A DNA stretch of 64,000 nucleotides from JBEVJK01 sp963791325 (lineage in GTDB: Bacteria > Pseudomonadota > Alphaproteobacteria > Rhizobiales > Rhizobiaceae): assembly GCA_963791325.1 (NCBI GenBank), contig CAWBRU010000008.1, forward strand, positions 124,001 to 188,000, written 5' to 3'. Positions 35,024 through 43,552 of this stretch are shown here, piece by piece (positions within the stretch are counted from its first letter, which is position 1; each line of letters starts with the position of its first letter). The notes beneath the pieces were generated by a model. That model was given only the letters and a program-made list of their open reading frames with translations. It was not told the DNA's origin and searched no databases. A program made the position numbers and the translations under genes.

Positions 35024-35977
35024 TTACGGCGTCACGCTGAGCACGATCTTGCCCCTCGGATGTTGCCGGGTGCCTTCCAGCATCTCATGGGCGATGCGGG
35101 CGCAGGAAAGCGGCAAAACGGTACCCACGCTGGTCGCTACCGATCCTTTCTCGATCAGCGAGACGATTCGCTCCAGACGCTCGGTCGTCGTCGCCACCAG
35201 AAAGAATCGTGCCGTCACCCCGGCCCGTGCCGCCAAATCCTGATCTGGCTGCGAAACGGCAGAAATCAGCGCGCCGCCAGGCTTGATCACCTTGAAGGAA
35301 CGGCGCTGGCCCTCGCCGCCGACAAGGTCGATCACCGCATCAGCCGGCACCACGACATCCTCGAAGGCGGTGGCACGATAGTCGACCACCTGATCGGCGC
35401 CGAGCGACTTGGCAAAGGTGAGATCATCCTGCCCCACGGTGGTCGCGACCGTGAGACCTGCTTGATGCGCAAGTTGGACGGCATAGGCGCCGACATTGCC
35501 TGCCCCGCCATGGATCAGCACCGATTGCCCTTTCACGAGCTTTGCCTGCTCGAAAAGCGCCTGCCACGCCGTCACTGCCACGACGGGCACCGATGCGGCA
35601 GCTTCGAAATCGAGGGTGGCCGGCATATGGGCCAGCATAGCTGCAGACGCGACGGCGTACTCGGCGTAAGCGCCGGTGAACTGCGGATTGGTAACCCCAA
35701 AGACCGCGTCTCCGACCGCGAACCCATCCACGCTCGGTCCCAACTTCTCGACTGTGCCGGCAAGGTCGGAGCCAAGTGTCAACGGCAAGGGTTGCGGCAG
35801 CACGCTCTTGCCCGACCGGATCCATCCGTCCCACGGGCCGACGCCGGCCGCCTTGACGCGCACGAGCACCTCACCCTTCTCGGGCATCGGCAGGGGAATT
35901 TTTTCGACCGCAATTGCGCTCGGCGGCCCAAAGGCGTTGACCCGGCAGGCAAGCATCGTCTGAGGCAGCGTTGTCAT
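35024..35977 (-). CDS. Zinc-independent quinone oxidoreductase / MDR-family dehydrogenase
   Basis: NAD(P)H-dependent reductase of the medium-chain dehydrogenase superfamily, zeta-crystallin-like. ATG 35977 (MTTLPQTMLACRVNAFGPPS) follows GGAGAGAGG; an upstream start touching the cupin stop is also possible. The GroES-like N-terminus ends in LGSDLAGTVEKLG; the nucleotide site is VLIHGGAGNVGAYAVQLAHQ. Structural-zinc cysteines are missing, as in quinone reductases. It is transcribed behind the cupin gene with almost no gap. Confidence 0.85.
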   Translation of the reverse strand: MTTLPQTMLACRVNAFGPPSAIAVEKIPLPMPEKGEVLVRVKAAGVGPWDGWIRSGKSVLPQPLPLTLGSDLAGTVEKLGPSVDGFAVGDAVFGVTNPQFTGAYAEYAVASAAMLAHMPATLDFEAAASVPVVAVTAWQALFEQAKLVKGQSVLIHGGAGNVGAYAVQLAHQAGLTVATTVGQDDLTFAKSLGADQVVDYRATAFEDVVVPADAVIDLVGGEGQRRSFKVIKPGGALISAVSQPDQDLAARAGVTARFFLVATTTERLERIVSLIEKGSVATSVGTVLPLSCARIAHEMLEGTRQHPRGKIVLSVTP

Positions 35978-36000
35978 GGACCTCTCTCCAACCGGTCGCA

Positions 36001-36405
36001 TCACTTCACAGGCGTTGTAAGCGTTGCGCCATCATCGGCGACGAACACCGCGAGCAGCTTCGCAGGCTCGGTCTTGCTGGCGTTCTCGCTGATCAGATGA
36101 GTGCTGCCTGGCGGTTCGAAGAAGCTCTCTCCGGCCTTATAGACACGGGCGGCGCCCGTGGCGGAGTTCTTGGATCGAACGGCTCCGGAGAGAATGTAGG
36201 CGTAGACGCTGCCCGCATGGCGATGGGCGCGGGACGACTCGCCGGGAGCATAGGAGACGACGACAGCCGTCAGGCGTTGGCCCGGCACATTCGGAAGCGC
36301 TTCCGAGAAGGCAAACTTCTCCTGCTCCGCTGCCTGTGCAGCTGGACCGGCAGCAAAGGCAGTCGCCGTTGCGGCCGCCGCAATGATCTTGCCTATTCGT
36401 CCCAT
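36001..36405 (-). CDS. Secreted cupin-domain protein
   Basis: A 134-residue protein: signal peptide (MGRIGKIIAAAATATAFAAG, cleavage near AAQAAE), then a cupin barrel with metal-site motif SSRAHRHAGSVYAYILSG and second motif FFEPPGSTHLISEN. It is likely a periplasmic dioxygenase-like or binding cupin. It is followed within about 20 bp by the quinone reductase gene, so the two form an operon. Confidence 0.8.
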   Translation of the reverse strand: MGRIGKIIAAAATATAFAAGPAAQAAEQEKFAFSEALPNVPGQRLTAVVVSYAPGESSRAHRHAGSVYAYILSGAVRSKNSATGAARVYKAGESFFEPPGSTHLISENASKTEPAKLLAVFVADDGATLTTPVK

Positions 36406-36648
36406 GAGGTCCTCCGGTTCCGTTGCTCCTGTCGACCGGCAAACGATAGACCATTGCCGCGGCCGCGATAATCGCCAAAGCTTGGGCAGTATCGTTCATC
36501 GGCGGCGGACAGTCCGGCAGCTCATGGATCGCTCGACCAGCCAGCCGCCTTGATCATGGGTCGAATGCTGCGGCCAATAGCCGCCGTGCGCCAGATCAAC
36601 AGGCCGGGTTGCGAACCGTCATGGCGCGGGCCTCGTCAACTGAAGGGT

Positions 36649-37449
36649 CTAATTCGGCACCGTTGCGATCGACAGGATCGCGGCGCGCCCACGCAGCAGC
36701 GCGACCAGTTCGTCGATGCGAGCCTCACCGGTTTCGATCGGGATGACTAGACCTATCGTCGCCTCAACATGCCCTGGCGCCGAGAAGACAGGAGCGGCGA
36801 GGCATTTGGTGTTCGTGTCGACCAGACCAGTCATGACGCTGTAACCGGCCGCGCGGGCGGCCGCGATATCGTCCAAGAAGTCATCGAGCAAGAGCCTGCG
36901 GCCGTCGGGCAGAACGAGGTCCGCATCAGACACCATCGCTTCGATCTTCGTCCTGTCGCAGCCGGCCAGGAGCAGGCGTCCGCATGCGGTCCAAGGCAGG
37001 GGAGCCTGCTGTCCAATGGCCGAACCGATCCGCAAAGGGCGGGTGCCGGGCGAGGAGTGGACGATGGTAGCGCGCCCGCTCTGCAGCAGACACATCTCCG
37101 ACGTCTCGCCGGTCTCGCGCGCCAGCATGTCGACTTCCTGCCGGCCGCGTCGCAGGAGGTCGTTTCCACGCATGTAGTCCATGCCGTAGAGGTGCAACTT
37201 CGGCCCAAAGTAGACCCCGTCGCCGCTCAACTTCAGCAGGTCTGCCTCCGCGAGAATGCGGACGAGGCTGTAAGTCGTTGAGCGGGGCGCGTTCGTGCCT
37301 CTTGCCAAGTCGCCTATGGCCACCGGACGCTGCACGGAATGCAGGTATTCCAGGATGTCAAAGACCCTCTTGAGGCCGTTTTCTCGAGACCCTGCAACTT
37401 TTCTCTGCTCGTCGACCCTATCCCAGGCCACGGCGTTACCGTCTTGCAT
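36649..37449 (-). CDS. IclR-family transcriptional regulator
   Basis: Regulator of 266 residues with an N-terminal winged HTH (GLKRVFDILEYLHSVQRPVA, then APRSTTYSLVRILAEADLLK) and a C-terminal GAF-like effector domain (ETGETSEMCLLQSGRATIVH, PLPWTACGRLLLAGCDRTKI, ending DELVALLRGRAAIL). ATG 37449 follows GGAAAGG. It is divergent from the amino-acid-type ABC operon, and a palindrome lies between them, so it most likely controls that operon and itself. Confidence 0.9.
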   Translation of the reverse strand: MQDGNAVAWDRVDEQRKVAGSRENGLKRVFDILEYLHSVQRPVAIGDLARGTNAPRSTTYSLVRILAEADLLKLSGDGVYFGPKLHLYGMDYMRGNDLLRRGRQEVDMLARETGETSEMCLLQSGRATIVHSSPGTRPLRIGSAIGQQAPLPWTACGRLLLAGCDRTKIEAMVSDADLVLPDGRRLLLDDFLDDIAAARAAGYSVMTGLVDTNTKCLAAPVFSAPGHVEATIGLVIPIETGEARIDELVALLRGRAAILSIATVPN

Positions 37450-37477
37450 TATGCCTTTCCAATGCTAACAATTGTCC

Positions 37478-37490
37478 TGTATAAGATACA
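37478..37490. promoter_or_regulatory. Candidate IclR operator
   Basis: TGTATAAGATACA is a perfect TGTAT/ATACA inverted repeat with a 3-base centre, lying in the 111-bp gap between the divergent IclR gene and the ABC operon. The left part (TATAAG) could also be the -10 box of the rightward promoter. Size and location suit an IclR dimer site; assignment is inference. Confidence 0.45.
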
Positions 37491-37560
37491 TCGGTCCCTT
37501 CCAGAGGACAAGGCAAGGTGCCGGGAATGCCGGCTGAGGGAACAACCAAGGGAGGTCGTA

Positions 37561-38442
37561 ATGAATGATGCATCCAGAAGGCGTGACTTTCTGAAGCTCG
37601 GGATGGCTGGCCTGGCCACCGCCGGCGTTGTTGGAGCTGCGGCAACTGTGGACGCGCAGAAGGCTGCGGCGCAGTCGGCGCCGGAAAGCCTGCTGCGGAC
37701 CGTGCTCAATCGCGGCAAGCTGATCGTCGGCACCGGCAGCACGAACGCCCCCTGGCATTTCGAGAACGATGCCGGCGAACTCGTCGGCATGGATATCACC
37801 ATGGCCCGGATTCTGGCGAAGGGCCTCTTCGACGATCCGGCCGCCATCGAATTCGTGAAACAGGACCCAGCCCAGCGCATTCCCAACGTGACGACCGGCA
37901 AGGTCGATATCACCATCCAGTTCATGACGATGACCGCGCAACGTGCCCAACTGATCGCCTTCACGCGACCTTATTACGTCGAGGGCGTGGCGCTGCTCAC
38001 CCTCCCCAGCGCCGAGAACAAGACCTTCGACAAGCTGCTTTCGGGCGGGTCCTCCACGCGGGTGTCGATCTTGCAGAACGTCGATGCGGAGAACTCGGTG
38101 CACGCGCAGCTTCCGCAGGCGCAGGTGATGCAAATAGATACACAGGCCAACGTGATCCAGGCGCTTGAGTTGAAGCGAGTCGACGCTGCGGCGGTCGATC
38201 TTTCCACGGTACGCTGGCTGGCTTCGCGCAATCCGGACCGCTACTTCGACGCCGGCAAAAGCTGGTACAGCATGCTTTACGGCGCTGCCCTGAGGCAGAG
38301 CGATCTGGACTGGCTAACTTTCGTGAACCTCGCCTTCACCACGGCCATGTTCGGCCACGAGAACGCTCTCTTCGACGCGGCCTTCAAGGACTATTTCGGC
38401 CTGGAGCCGCCGACGCGGAAAACCGGGTTCCCGGCCATCTGA
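37561..38442 (+). CDS. Tat-exported ABC substrate-binding protein, family 3 (amino-acid type)
   Basis: Periplasmic binding protein of 293 residues. ATG 37561 follows GGGAGGTCGTA. The N-terminus carries a twin-arginine signal (SRRRDFLKLGMAGLATAG), unusual for this class. The mature part shows family 3 features: LRTVLNRGKLIVGTGSTNAP, ENDAGELVGMDITMARILAK, VDITIQFMTMTAQRAQLIAF. The typical aspartate/arginine ligand contacts are replaced in part, so the ligand may be an amino-sugar acid or D-amino acid. A strong hairpin follows its stop, before the permease genes. Confidence 0.88.
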   Translation: MNDASRRRDFLKLGMAGLATAGVVGAAATVDAQKAAAQSAPESLLRTVLNRGKLIVGTGSTNAPWHFENDAGELVGMDITMARILAKGLFDDPAAIEFVKQDPAQRIPNVTTGKVDITIQFMTMTAQRAQLIAFTRPYYVEGVALLTLPSAENKTFDKLLSGGSSTRVSILQNVDAENSVHAQLPQAQVMQIDTQANVIQALELKRVDAAAVDLSTVRWLASRNPDRYFDAGKSWYSMLYGAALRQSDLDWLTFVNLAFTTAMFGHENALFDAAFKDYFGLEPPTRKTGFPAI

Positions 38443-38447
38443 CAAGC

Positions 38448-38477
38448 GGCGGAAGGGTGGGTATCCGCCCTTCCGCC
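38448..38477 (+). promoter_or_regulatory. Stem-loop after the binding-protein gene
   Basis: GGCGGAAGGG (38448-38457) pairs perfectly with CCCTTCCGCC (38468-38477), and the stem can extend three more pairs to a GTAT loop. It starts 6 bases after the binding-protein stop and ends 30 bases before the permease start. Likely an mRNA stabiliser or partial terminator setting high binding-protein levels. Confidence 0.65.
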
Positions 38478-38506
38478 CTTCCTCGCCTGCAGAGCGCGGA
38501 AGCACG

Positions 38507-39172
38507 ATGGGTTACCACCTCAACTTCAACTTGATTTGGCGGAACTTCGACAAGCTCTGGGACGGGCTGCTCCTGAGCCTCGAACTCGCCGTCATCTCGA
38601 TCGCCATCGGCATCGTCATCGGCCTCGTGCTGGCTGTCTGGTACGTGTCGGCGGGACGGCTCGTCCGCTCCGTGATTGCGGCCTACGTTGAGTTCATCCG
38701 CAACGTGCCGCTGATCCTGTTGGTCTACCTCGTCTTTTACGGCGTGCCTACGGTGGTGGATCTTGCCTATAGCGCGGAAACATCCTTCGTGGCGACGCTC
38801 TCCGTCTACAGCGGCGCGTACCTGGTTGAGGTGTTCCGCTCAGGTCTCGAAGCGGTCCCACGCGGGCAGACCGATGCGGGCAAGGCGATCGGGCTCACTT
38901 CATGGCAGCGGCTGGTGCACGTGCGGCTGCCGACGATGATGCGGATCGCGCTGCCGGCGCTCTCCAACACCTTCATCTCGCTTTTCAAGGATACGTCCGT
39001 CGCCTCCGTAATTGCGGTTCCGGAGCTCACCTACGGCGCACAATGGATCAACTTCAACACGTTCCGGATCGTGGAAGTCTACCTCGTGGTGACAGCCATG
39101 TATCTGGCAACCGGCTACGCGCTCCTTTACTTGCTGCGACTCCTTGAGCGGCGCTTCAGGGTGGCACGCTAG
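38507..39172 (+). CDS. ABC amino-acid-type permease, subunit 1
   Basis: Inner-membrane permease (HisM/GlnP class, 221 aa) with about five hydrophobic helices (LSLELAVISIAIGIVIGLVL and others). The cytoplasmic loop that contacts the ATPase is visible as GQTDAGKAIGLTSWQRLVHV. It lies 64 bp behind the binding-protein gene and one base ahead of the second permease. Confidence 0.9.
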   Translation: MGYHLNFNLIWRNFDKLWDGLLLSLELAVISIAIGIVIGLVLAVWYVSAGRLVRSVIAAYVEFIRNVPLILLVYLVFYGVPTVVDLAYSAETSFVATLSVYSGAYLVEVFRSGLEAVPRGQTDAGKAIGLTSWQRLVHVRLPTMMRIALPALSNTFISLFKDTSVASVIAVPELTYGAQWINFNTFRIVEVYLVVTAMYLATGYALLYLLRLLERRFRVAR

Positions 39173-39173
39173 C

Positions 39174-39824
39174 ATGATCGAGCAGATATTCTACGCGCTG
39201 CCTTTCCTCGGCGAAGGCTTCGCGGTGACATTGTGGGTTTCCTTCCTTGTCGTGGCACTTTCCCTGATCGCCGGGGTCGCGCTGGGAGTCGGCCTCGTCT
39301 ATGGCCCCGCGCCGCTACGCTGGGCTGTCCGAATCCTCACGGACACGATTCGCGGCATCCCGATCCTGGTGCTGCTGTTCTTCGTCTACTACGGCCTGCC
39401 GGCAGTCGGGATTCAAATCCAGTCCTTCTGGGCAGCGGTGCTCGCGCTGACGCTTTTCAAGACGGCGCAGGTGATCGAATACCTGCGTGGCGCGGTCGCC
39501 TCGATCCCGAAGGGCCAGGAGGAAGCGGCGAAAGCCATCGGGCTCACCTTCGGTGACAGCCTCGCCCATGTGATCTTCCCGCAAGCCTTCCGACGCTTCC
39601 TGCCGCCTTGGATCAACGGCGTGACCGACGCGGTCAAGGGCAGTGCGCTGATTTCGCTGCTCGGCATTACCGACCTGATGCAGGCCATCAACCAGGTGAT
39701 CGGCCGCACCTATGAAGCGATGCCGCTCTACGTGCTGGGTGCGTTCATCTATTTTGGCGTCAACTATGCGCTCTCGCTGGCCAGCAGGCGGCTTGAGAAG
39801 CGCTTCGCTTTCATTCGCGAGTAG
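39174..39824 (+). CDS. ABC amino-acid-type permease, subunit 2
   Basis: Second permease (216 aa) starting at ATG 39174, immediately after the TAG of subunit 1. The ATPase-contact loop is GQEEAAKAIGLTFGDSLAHV. Five hydrophobic segments are visible, among them LWVSFLVVALSLIAGVALGV. Forms a heterodimeric channel with subunit 1. Confidence 0.9.
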   Translation: MIEQIFYALPFLGEGFAVTLWVSFLVVALSLIAGVALGVGLVYGPAPLRWAVRILTDTIRGIPILVLLFFVYYGLPAVGIQIQSFWAAVLALTLFKTAQVIEYLRGAVASIPKGQEEAAKAIGLTFGDSLAHVIFPQAFRRFLPPWINGVTDAVKGSALISLLGITDLMQAINQVIGRTYEAMPLYVLGAFIYFGVNYALSLASRRLEKRFAFIRE

Positions 39825-39828
39825 AAAA

Positions 39829-40623
39829 ATGGCAGCAACTGCGCACGGTCAGGCACCGCTTCTAGAGATAAAGGACGTGTCGAAATCCTTCGGCTCAATG
39901 AAGGTACTGGCTTCAGTGAGCCTTCAGGTGCACCGCGGGGAGGTTGTTACCGTCATCGGCCCGTCCGGCAGCGGCAAGACGACCTTGCTGCGCTGCGTAA
40001 ACTTCCTCGAATCCTACGACGAAGGGTCGATCCGCATCGATGGCAAGGAAGTCGGCTACCGCGACGCGGAAGCCCGCCGGCGCCGAGGCGAGCGCGATCT
40101 CGCCGCGATGCGGGCAGAAACCGGAATGGTGTTTCAGAGCTTCAACCTCTTTCCCCACCTGACCGCTGCCGGCAACATCATGCTCGGCCTCCGCAAGGTG
40201 CGGGGCAAGACCAAGGCGGAGGCACGGGCTGCCGCCGAACGCTGGCTCGCCCGCGTCGGCTTGGCTCACAAGGCCGACAGCCTGCCAGCGGAACTCTCCG
40301 GCGGGCAGCAGCAACGGGTCAGCATAGCCCGCGCAGTCGCGATGGAGCCGAAGATCCTGCTGCTCGACGAGATAACCTCCGCGCTCGATCCCGAACTGAT
40401 CGGCGAGGTTCTCGAGGTCGTGCGCAGCCTCGCCACGGAAGGCATGACAATGCTGATGGTCACCCACGAGATCGCGTTCGCGCGCGACGCCTCCAACCGC
40501 ATCGTCTTCATGGCCGACGGCAGCATCAGCGCTGCCGGACACCCGCGGGAAATCCTGGCGGCCGAAGCGAACAACGAGCGCCTTCGCACCTTCCTGGCGC
40601 GCTTCCGCGCCTCGTCCTTCTGA
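39829..40623 (+). CDS. ABC amino-acid-type ATP-binding protein
   Basis: Cytoplasmic ATPase (264 aa) of the transporter. ATG 39829 lies 5 bp after the permease stop. Walker A GPSGSGKTTLL, Q-loop FQSFNLFPHLT, signature LSGGQQQRVSIARA and Walker B ILLLDEITSALDPEL are complete, with switch histidine in MVTHEIAFA. All parts of an active PAAT importer are therefore encoded in this operon. Confidence 0.93.
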   Translation: MAATAHGQAPLLEIKDVSKSFGSMKVLASVSLQVHRGEVVTVIGPSGSGKTTLLRCVNFLESYDEGSIRIDGKEVGYRDAEARRRRGERDLAAMRAETGMVFQSFNLFPHLTAAGNIMLGLRKVRGKTKAEARAAAERWLARVGLAHKADSLPAELSGGQQQRVSIARAVAMEPKILLLDEITSALDPELIGEVLEVVRSLATEGMTMLMVTHEIAFARDASNRIVFMADGSISAAGHPREILAAEANNERLRTFLARFRASSF

Positions 40624-40709
40624 AGCCGGAAGCGCGCGGCCGGCGAGAAACCGTGATGGTCGCCGTATCCCCGCCTTGCCGAACTCCATCAACCAAAGGT
40701 TCCGAGAAC

Positions 40710-41915
40710 ATGTCGGCCATATCCTCAGAAGGCAGCAATGCAACGATCCGGGAACGGCTCGGATTGCGCTCTATCATCAACGTATCGGGGACGATGACCG
40801 CGCTCGGCGCCTCGATCATCGTTCCCGAGGCCGCCAGGGCGATGGTTGAAATCGCCCCGCAATGGGTGGAGTTGGACGACCTGCAACGAGCGGCGAGCGC
40901 CGTTGTCTCCCGCCTCACCGGCGGCGAGGCGGGTTTCATCACCGCCTGCTGCGCCGGCGGCATCACCATGGCAGTCGCCGGCGCAATGACCGGCACCAAG
41001 CTGCTGGCCATCGAGCGGCTGCCCGACAATACCGACGGCCTGAAAACGGAGGTGATCATCCAGCTCGGCCATGCGGTCAACTACGGCGCGCCCATCGACC
41101 AGTCGATCCGGATCGCCGGGGCCAAGGTAGTTACGGCCGGCACTGTCAGCGTCACCCAGGACTACCACGTGCGCGACGCGATCAACGAGCGAACCGCGGC
41201 AGCTGTCTACGTGGTGGCCCACCACACCGTCCAGTATGGGATGCTCTCCCTGGTGGAATTCTGCGAGATATGCAGGGATCGCAACGTTCCGGTTATCGTC
41301 GACGCGGCATCGGAATACGATCTTCGCGGCTTTCTTGCCAGCGGCGCCGACATCGTCGTGTACAGCGGCCACAAGTTCCTCGGCGGCCCCACGAGCGGCA
41401 TCGTCACGGGCCGCAAGGAACTCGTGCGCGCAGCCTACCTCCAGAACCGCGGGCTCGCACGGGGGATGAAGGTCGGCAAGGAGAGCATTGCAGGCGCGAT
41501 GGCTGCGCTGGAGGCTTGGGAAAAGCGCGACCATGGCGGCATTCGCAAGCGGGAAAAAGCGGCTCTCGAGCTTTGGAAACGGGCACTGGACGGCATTCCG
41601 GGAATTTCGGCGCAGATTGTGCCGGACCCCACGGCCAACCCCCTCGACAGGCTGCAGGTGGTGGTGCGCCCGGAGAGCCGATTCACCGCCGCTGGACTAG
41701 CATCGACACTCGCCGCCGGTTCGCCTCCGATCATAGTCCGCAACCATGAGGTTGAACGCGGTCATTTCTTCCTCGATCCATGTAACCTGCATCCTGGCGA
41801 GGCAGAAATCGTTGCGGATACCTTGAAGGCGGTGCTGATATCGTCCGAGCGCCCGGCTCATGCCCTGAACGCTCCTCGCAAGGATCCGTCGGCTATTCTG
41901 CGATGGCCGGATTGA
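40710..41915 (+). CDS. SelA-like PLP enzyme (ammonia-lyase/aldolase type)
   Basis: PLP enzyme of the SelA / D-glucosaminate-6-phosphate ammonia-lyase-like group, 401 residues. The N-terminus RLGLRSIINVSGTMTALGAS is typical of this group. The PLP lysine is in VYSGHKFLGGPTSGIV, after the aspartate in PVIVDAASEYDLR. It is the last gene of the operon with the IclR-controlled transporter, so it most likely deaminates or cleaves the imported amino compound. ATG 40710 is preferred; an in-frame start at 40653 has no better site. Precise reaction unknown. Confidence 0.8.
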   Translation: MSAISSEGSNATIRERLGLRSIINVSGTMTALGASIIVPEAARAMVEIAPQWVELDDLQRAASAVVSRLTGGEAGFITACCAGGITMAVAGAMTGTKLLAIERLPDNTDGLKTEVIIQLGHAVNYGAPIDQSIRIAGAKVVTAGTVSVTQDYHVRDAINERTAAAVYVVAHHTVQYGMLSLVEFCEICRDRNVPVIVDAASEYDLRGFLASGADIVVYSGHKFLGGPTSGIVTGRKELVRAAYLQNRGLARGMKVGKESIAGAMAALEAWEKRDHGGIRKREKAALELWKRALDGIPGISAQIVPDPTANPLDRLQVVVRPESRFTAAGLASTLAAGSPPIIVRNHEVERGHFFLDPCNLHPGEAEIVADTLKAVLISSERPAHALNAPRKDPSAILRWPD

Positions 41916-42193
41916 CCGCTGGGCCGCTTCGGGCGGCCTGGGCGGGCATCAGCGCTGTCTGCTTTGAGGAATGGACGGGAAGGTGGGGATGACTGACCTG
42001 CGGGCGTAACCTGGCCGTCTAAGATGGCCGGACCTCCCTCATATCGACATTGGCGAGCGAGGTGTGATTGGCGCCGAATGCCAAATCGCTCGCGCTTGTG
42101 TGTCAGTGACCGATACAAAGCGAGCTGATCAGCAACAATTCGGCAATCACTCCGACATTCGGCCGAAACCGGGTCGGTGTTTACAGTGCGCCT

Positions 42194-43114
42194 ATGGCAA
42201 ACGGCGAAACGGTCCAGACCATGTACGGCAGCTCCCCGCAGAATTTTCAGGAAGCTGAGATCGGCCCCCGCTTGGGCGTGTATCCCACCGCCGCGAGTAG
42301 CGGCTTTCCCGAGGTGAAGCCGGCGTCGGTCGAGTACAAGGAGTGGGGCAGCGGCCCGACGGTGGTGCTCGTGCCGGGATCGTGCAGCACTGGAGCCGCC
42401 TGGCGTTCCGTGGTTTCGCATCTGGGCAACCGCTTCCGATGCGTAACAACCAGCCTGCTCGGCTACGGCGATACCTGCGAAAGCAGGACAACGGCCGACT
42501 TCTCGATCGACCACGAGTGCCGTGTCGTGGAGGAGGTGATCGAACGAACTGGCGGCCGCGTCCACATTGTCGGTCACTCATTTGGAGGGCTGGTGGCGTT
42601 GGCCGTGGCTCTTCGCGGTCACGCGCCATTGGCGAGCCTGACCATTTTTGAAGCGCCGGCCGTCGGCTTCCTGCGCGGCAAAGGCGACGGTAATCACTAT
42701 CGCGACTTCCGCAATCTCACCGACGGTTACTTTCGCGCGTACCGGCGTGGCCACCGCGAGGCAATCGCAGCCATGATCGATTTCTACGGTGGCGCCGGCA
42801 CATTTGCGTCATGGCCCCAGCGTGTTCGGTTGTATGCCGTCGAAACGACGCCGGTCAATTTGCTCGACTGGGCGGGCGCCTACGCGTTCACGCCTTCGAA
42901 CGTCGCCCTGTCAGCCCTTTCCGTACCTACTCAGATCACGGTTGGGACAATGAGCCATCCGGCCGTGCAACGGGCAAATGAGTCGATGAAGCAACGCATA
43001 CCCGGCGCCGTTCTGTCACAGATCGAAGGCGCGGCGCACTTCATGATCGCCACTCATCCCGCCGAGGTAGCGAAGATCATATCTGATCACGTGGATGACC
43101 GGACCGCGGCCTAG
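42194..43114 (+). CDS. Alpha/beta-hydrolase
   Basis: Serine hydrolase of 306 residues. Nucleophile elbow VHIVGHSFGGLVALAVAL; oxyanion region VVLVPGSCSTGAAW; catalytic histidine likely in EGAAHFMIATHPAEV near the C-terminus. No signal peptide. Could be an esterase, lactonase or epoxide-type hydrolase. Its neighbours do not define the substrate. Confidence 0.85.
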   Translation: MANGETVQTMYGSSPQNFQEAEIGPRLGVYPTAASSGFPEVKPASVEYKEWGSGPTVVLVPGSCSTGAAWRSVVSHLGNRFRCVTTSLLGYGDTCESRTTADFSIDHECRVVEEVIERTGGRVHIVGHSFGGLVALAVALRGHAPLASLTIFEAPAVGFLRGKGDGNHYRDFRNLTDGYFRAYRRGHREAIAAMIDFYGGAGTFASWPQRVRLYAVETTPVNLLDWAGAYAFTPSNVALSALSVPTQITVGTMSHPAVQRANESMKQRIPGAVLSQIEGAAHFMIATHPAEVAKIISDHVDDRTAA

Positions 43115-43139
43115 AGCTGGCGGTCTGGGGCACCGTCAG

Positions 43140-43203
43140 TAAGGCAACTGCCTTAGTCTCCTTGACCGGCGTCGCAGAACACGTTACTAAGGCATATGCC
43201 TTA
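43140..43203 (+). promoter_or_regulatory. Promoter with two identical-arm operators for the ArsR gene
   Basis: Two 16-bp elements with the same arms, TAAGGCA-N2-TGCCTTA, lie at 43140-43155 and 43188-43203, 48 bp apart. The second is a perfect palindrome and contains the ATG (43196) of the ArsR gene. Between them sits TTGACC (43162-43167) and, 17 bases on, TACTAA (43185-43190), a possible -35/-10 pair. Transcription would then start at about the ATG. Confidence 0.65.
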
Positions 43204-43552
43204 TCATTCTGCCCCCCTCGACCTTGCCTTTCACGCTCTGAGCGACCCGACCCGCCGCGCGGTGGTGTCGCGTCTGGCCGAGGGCGAGGTGCCGGTCAGC
43301 GCTCTGGCCGAGCCTTTCGACATGGCGCTGCCCTCATTCGCCCAGCATCTCAAGGTGCTGGAATATTGCGGGTTGATCGTCAGCGAGAAGCGCGGGCGCA
43401 GCCGCTGGTGCCGGCTGGTGCTGGCGCGCTTCGACGAGGCGGCGGATTGGATGGAAGCGGAGCGCCGGCGCTGGGCCGAGCGGCTGGATCGGCTGGAAGT
43501 CTACTTGGACAAGGCGGAAGAGGATGATGAAGGACATGGAAAACCTGTTTGA
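43196..43552 (+). CDS. ArsR-family (SdpR-like) HTH regulator
   Basis: A 118-residue winged-helix repressor: LDLAFHALSDPTRRAVVSRL, ALPSFAQHLKVLEYCGLIVS, EKRGRSRWCRLVLARFDEAA. No metal-binding cysteine set is seen, so it belongs with the non-metal ArsR proteins found beside SRPBCC genes. It overlaps the start of the next gene by 29 bp. The operators around its start codon suggest autorepression. Confidence 0.9.
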   Translation: MPYHSAPLDLAFHALSDPTRRAVVSRLAEGEVPVSALAEPFDMALPSFAQHLKVLEYCGLIVSEKRGRSRWCRLVLARFDEAADWMEAERRRWAERLDRLEVYLDKAEEDDEGHGKPV

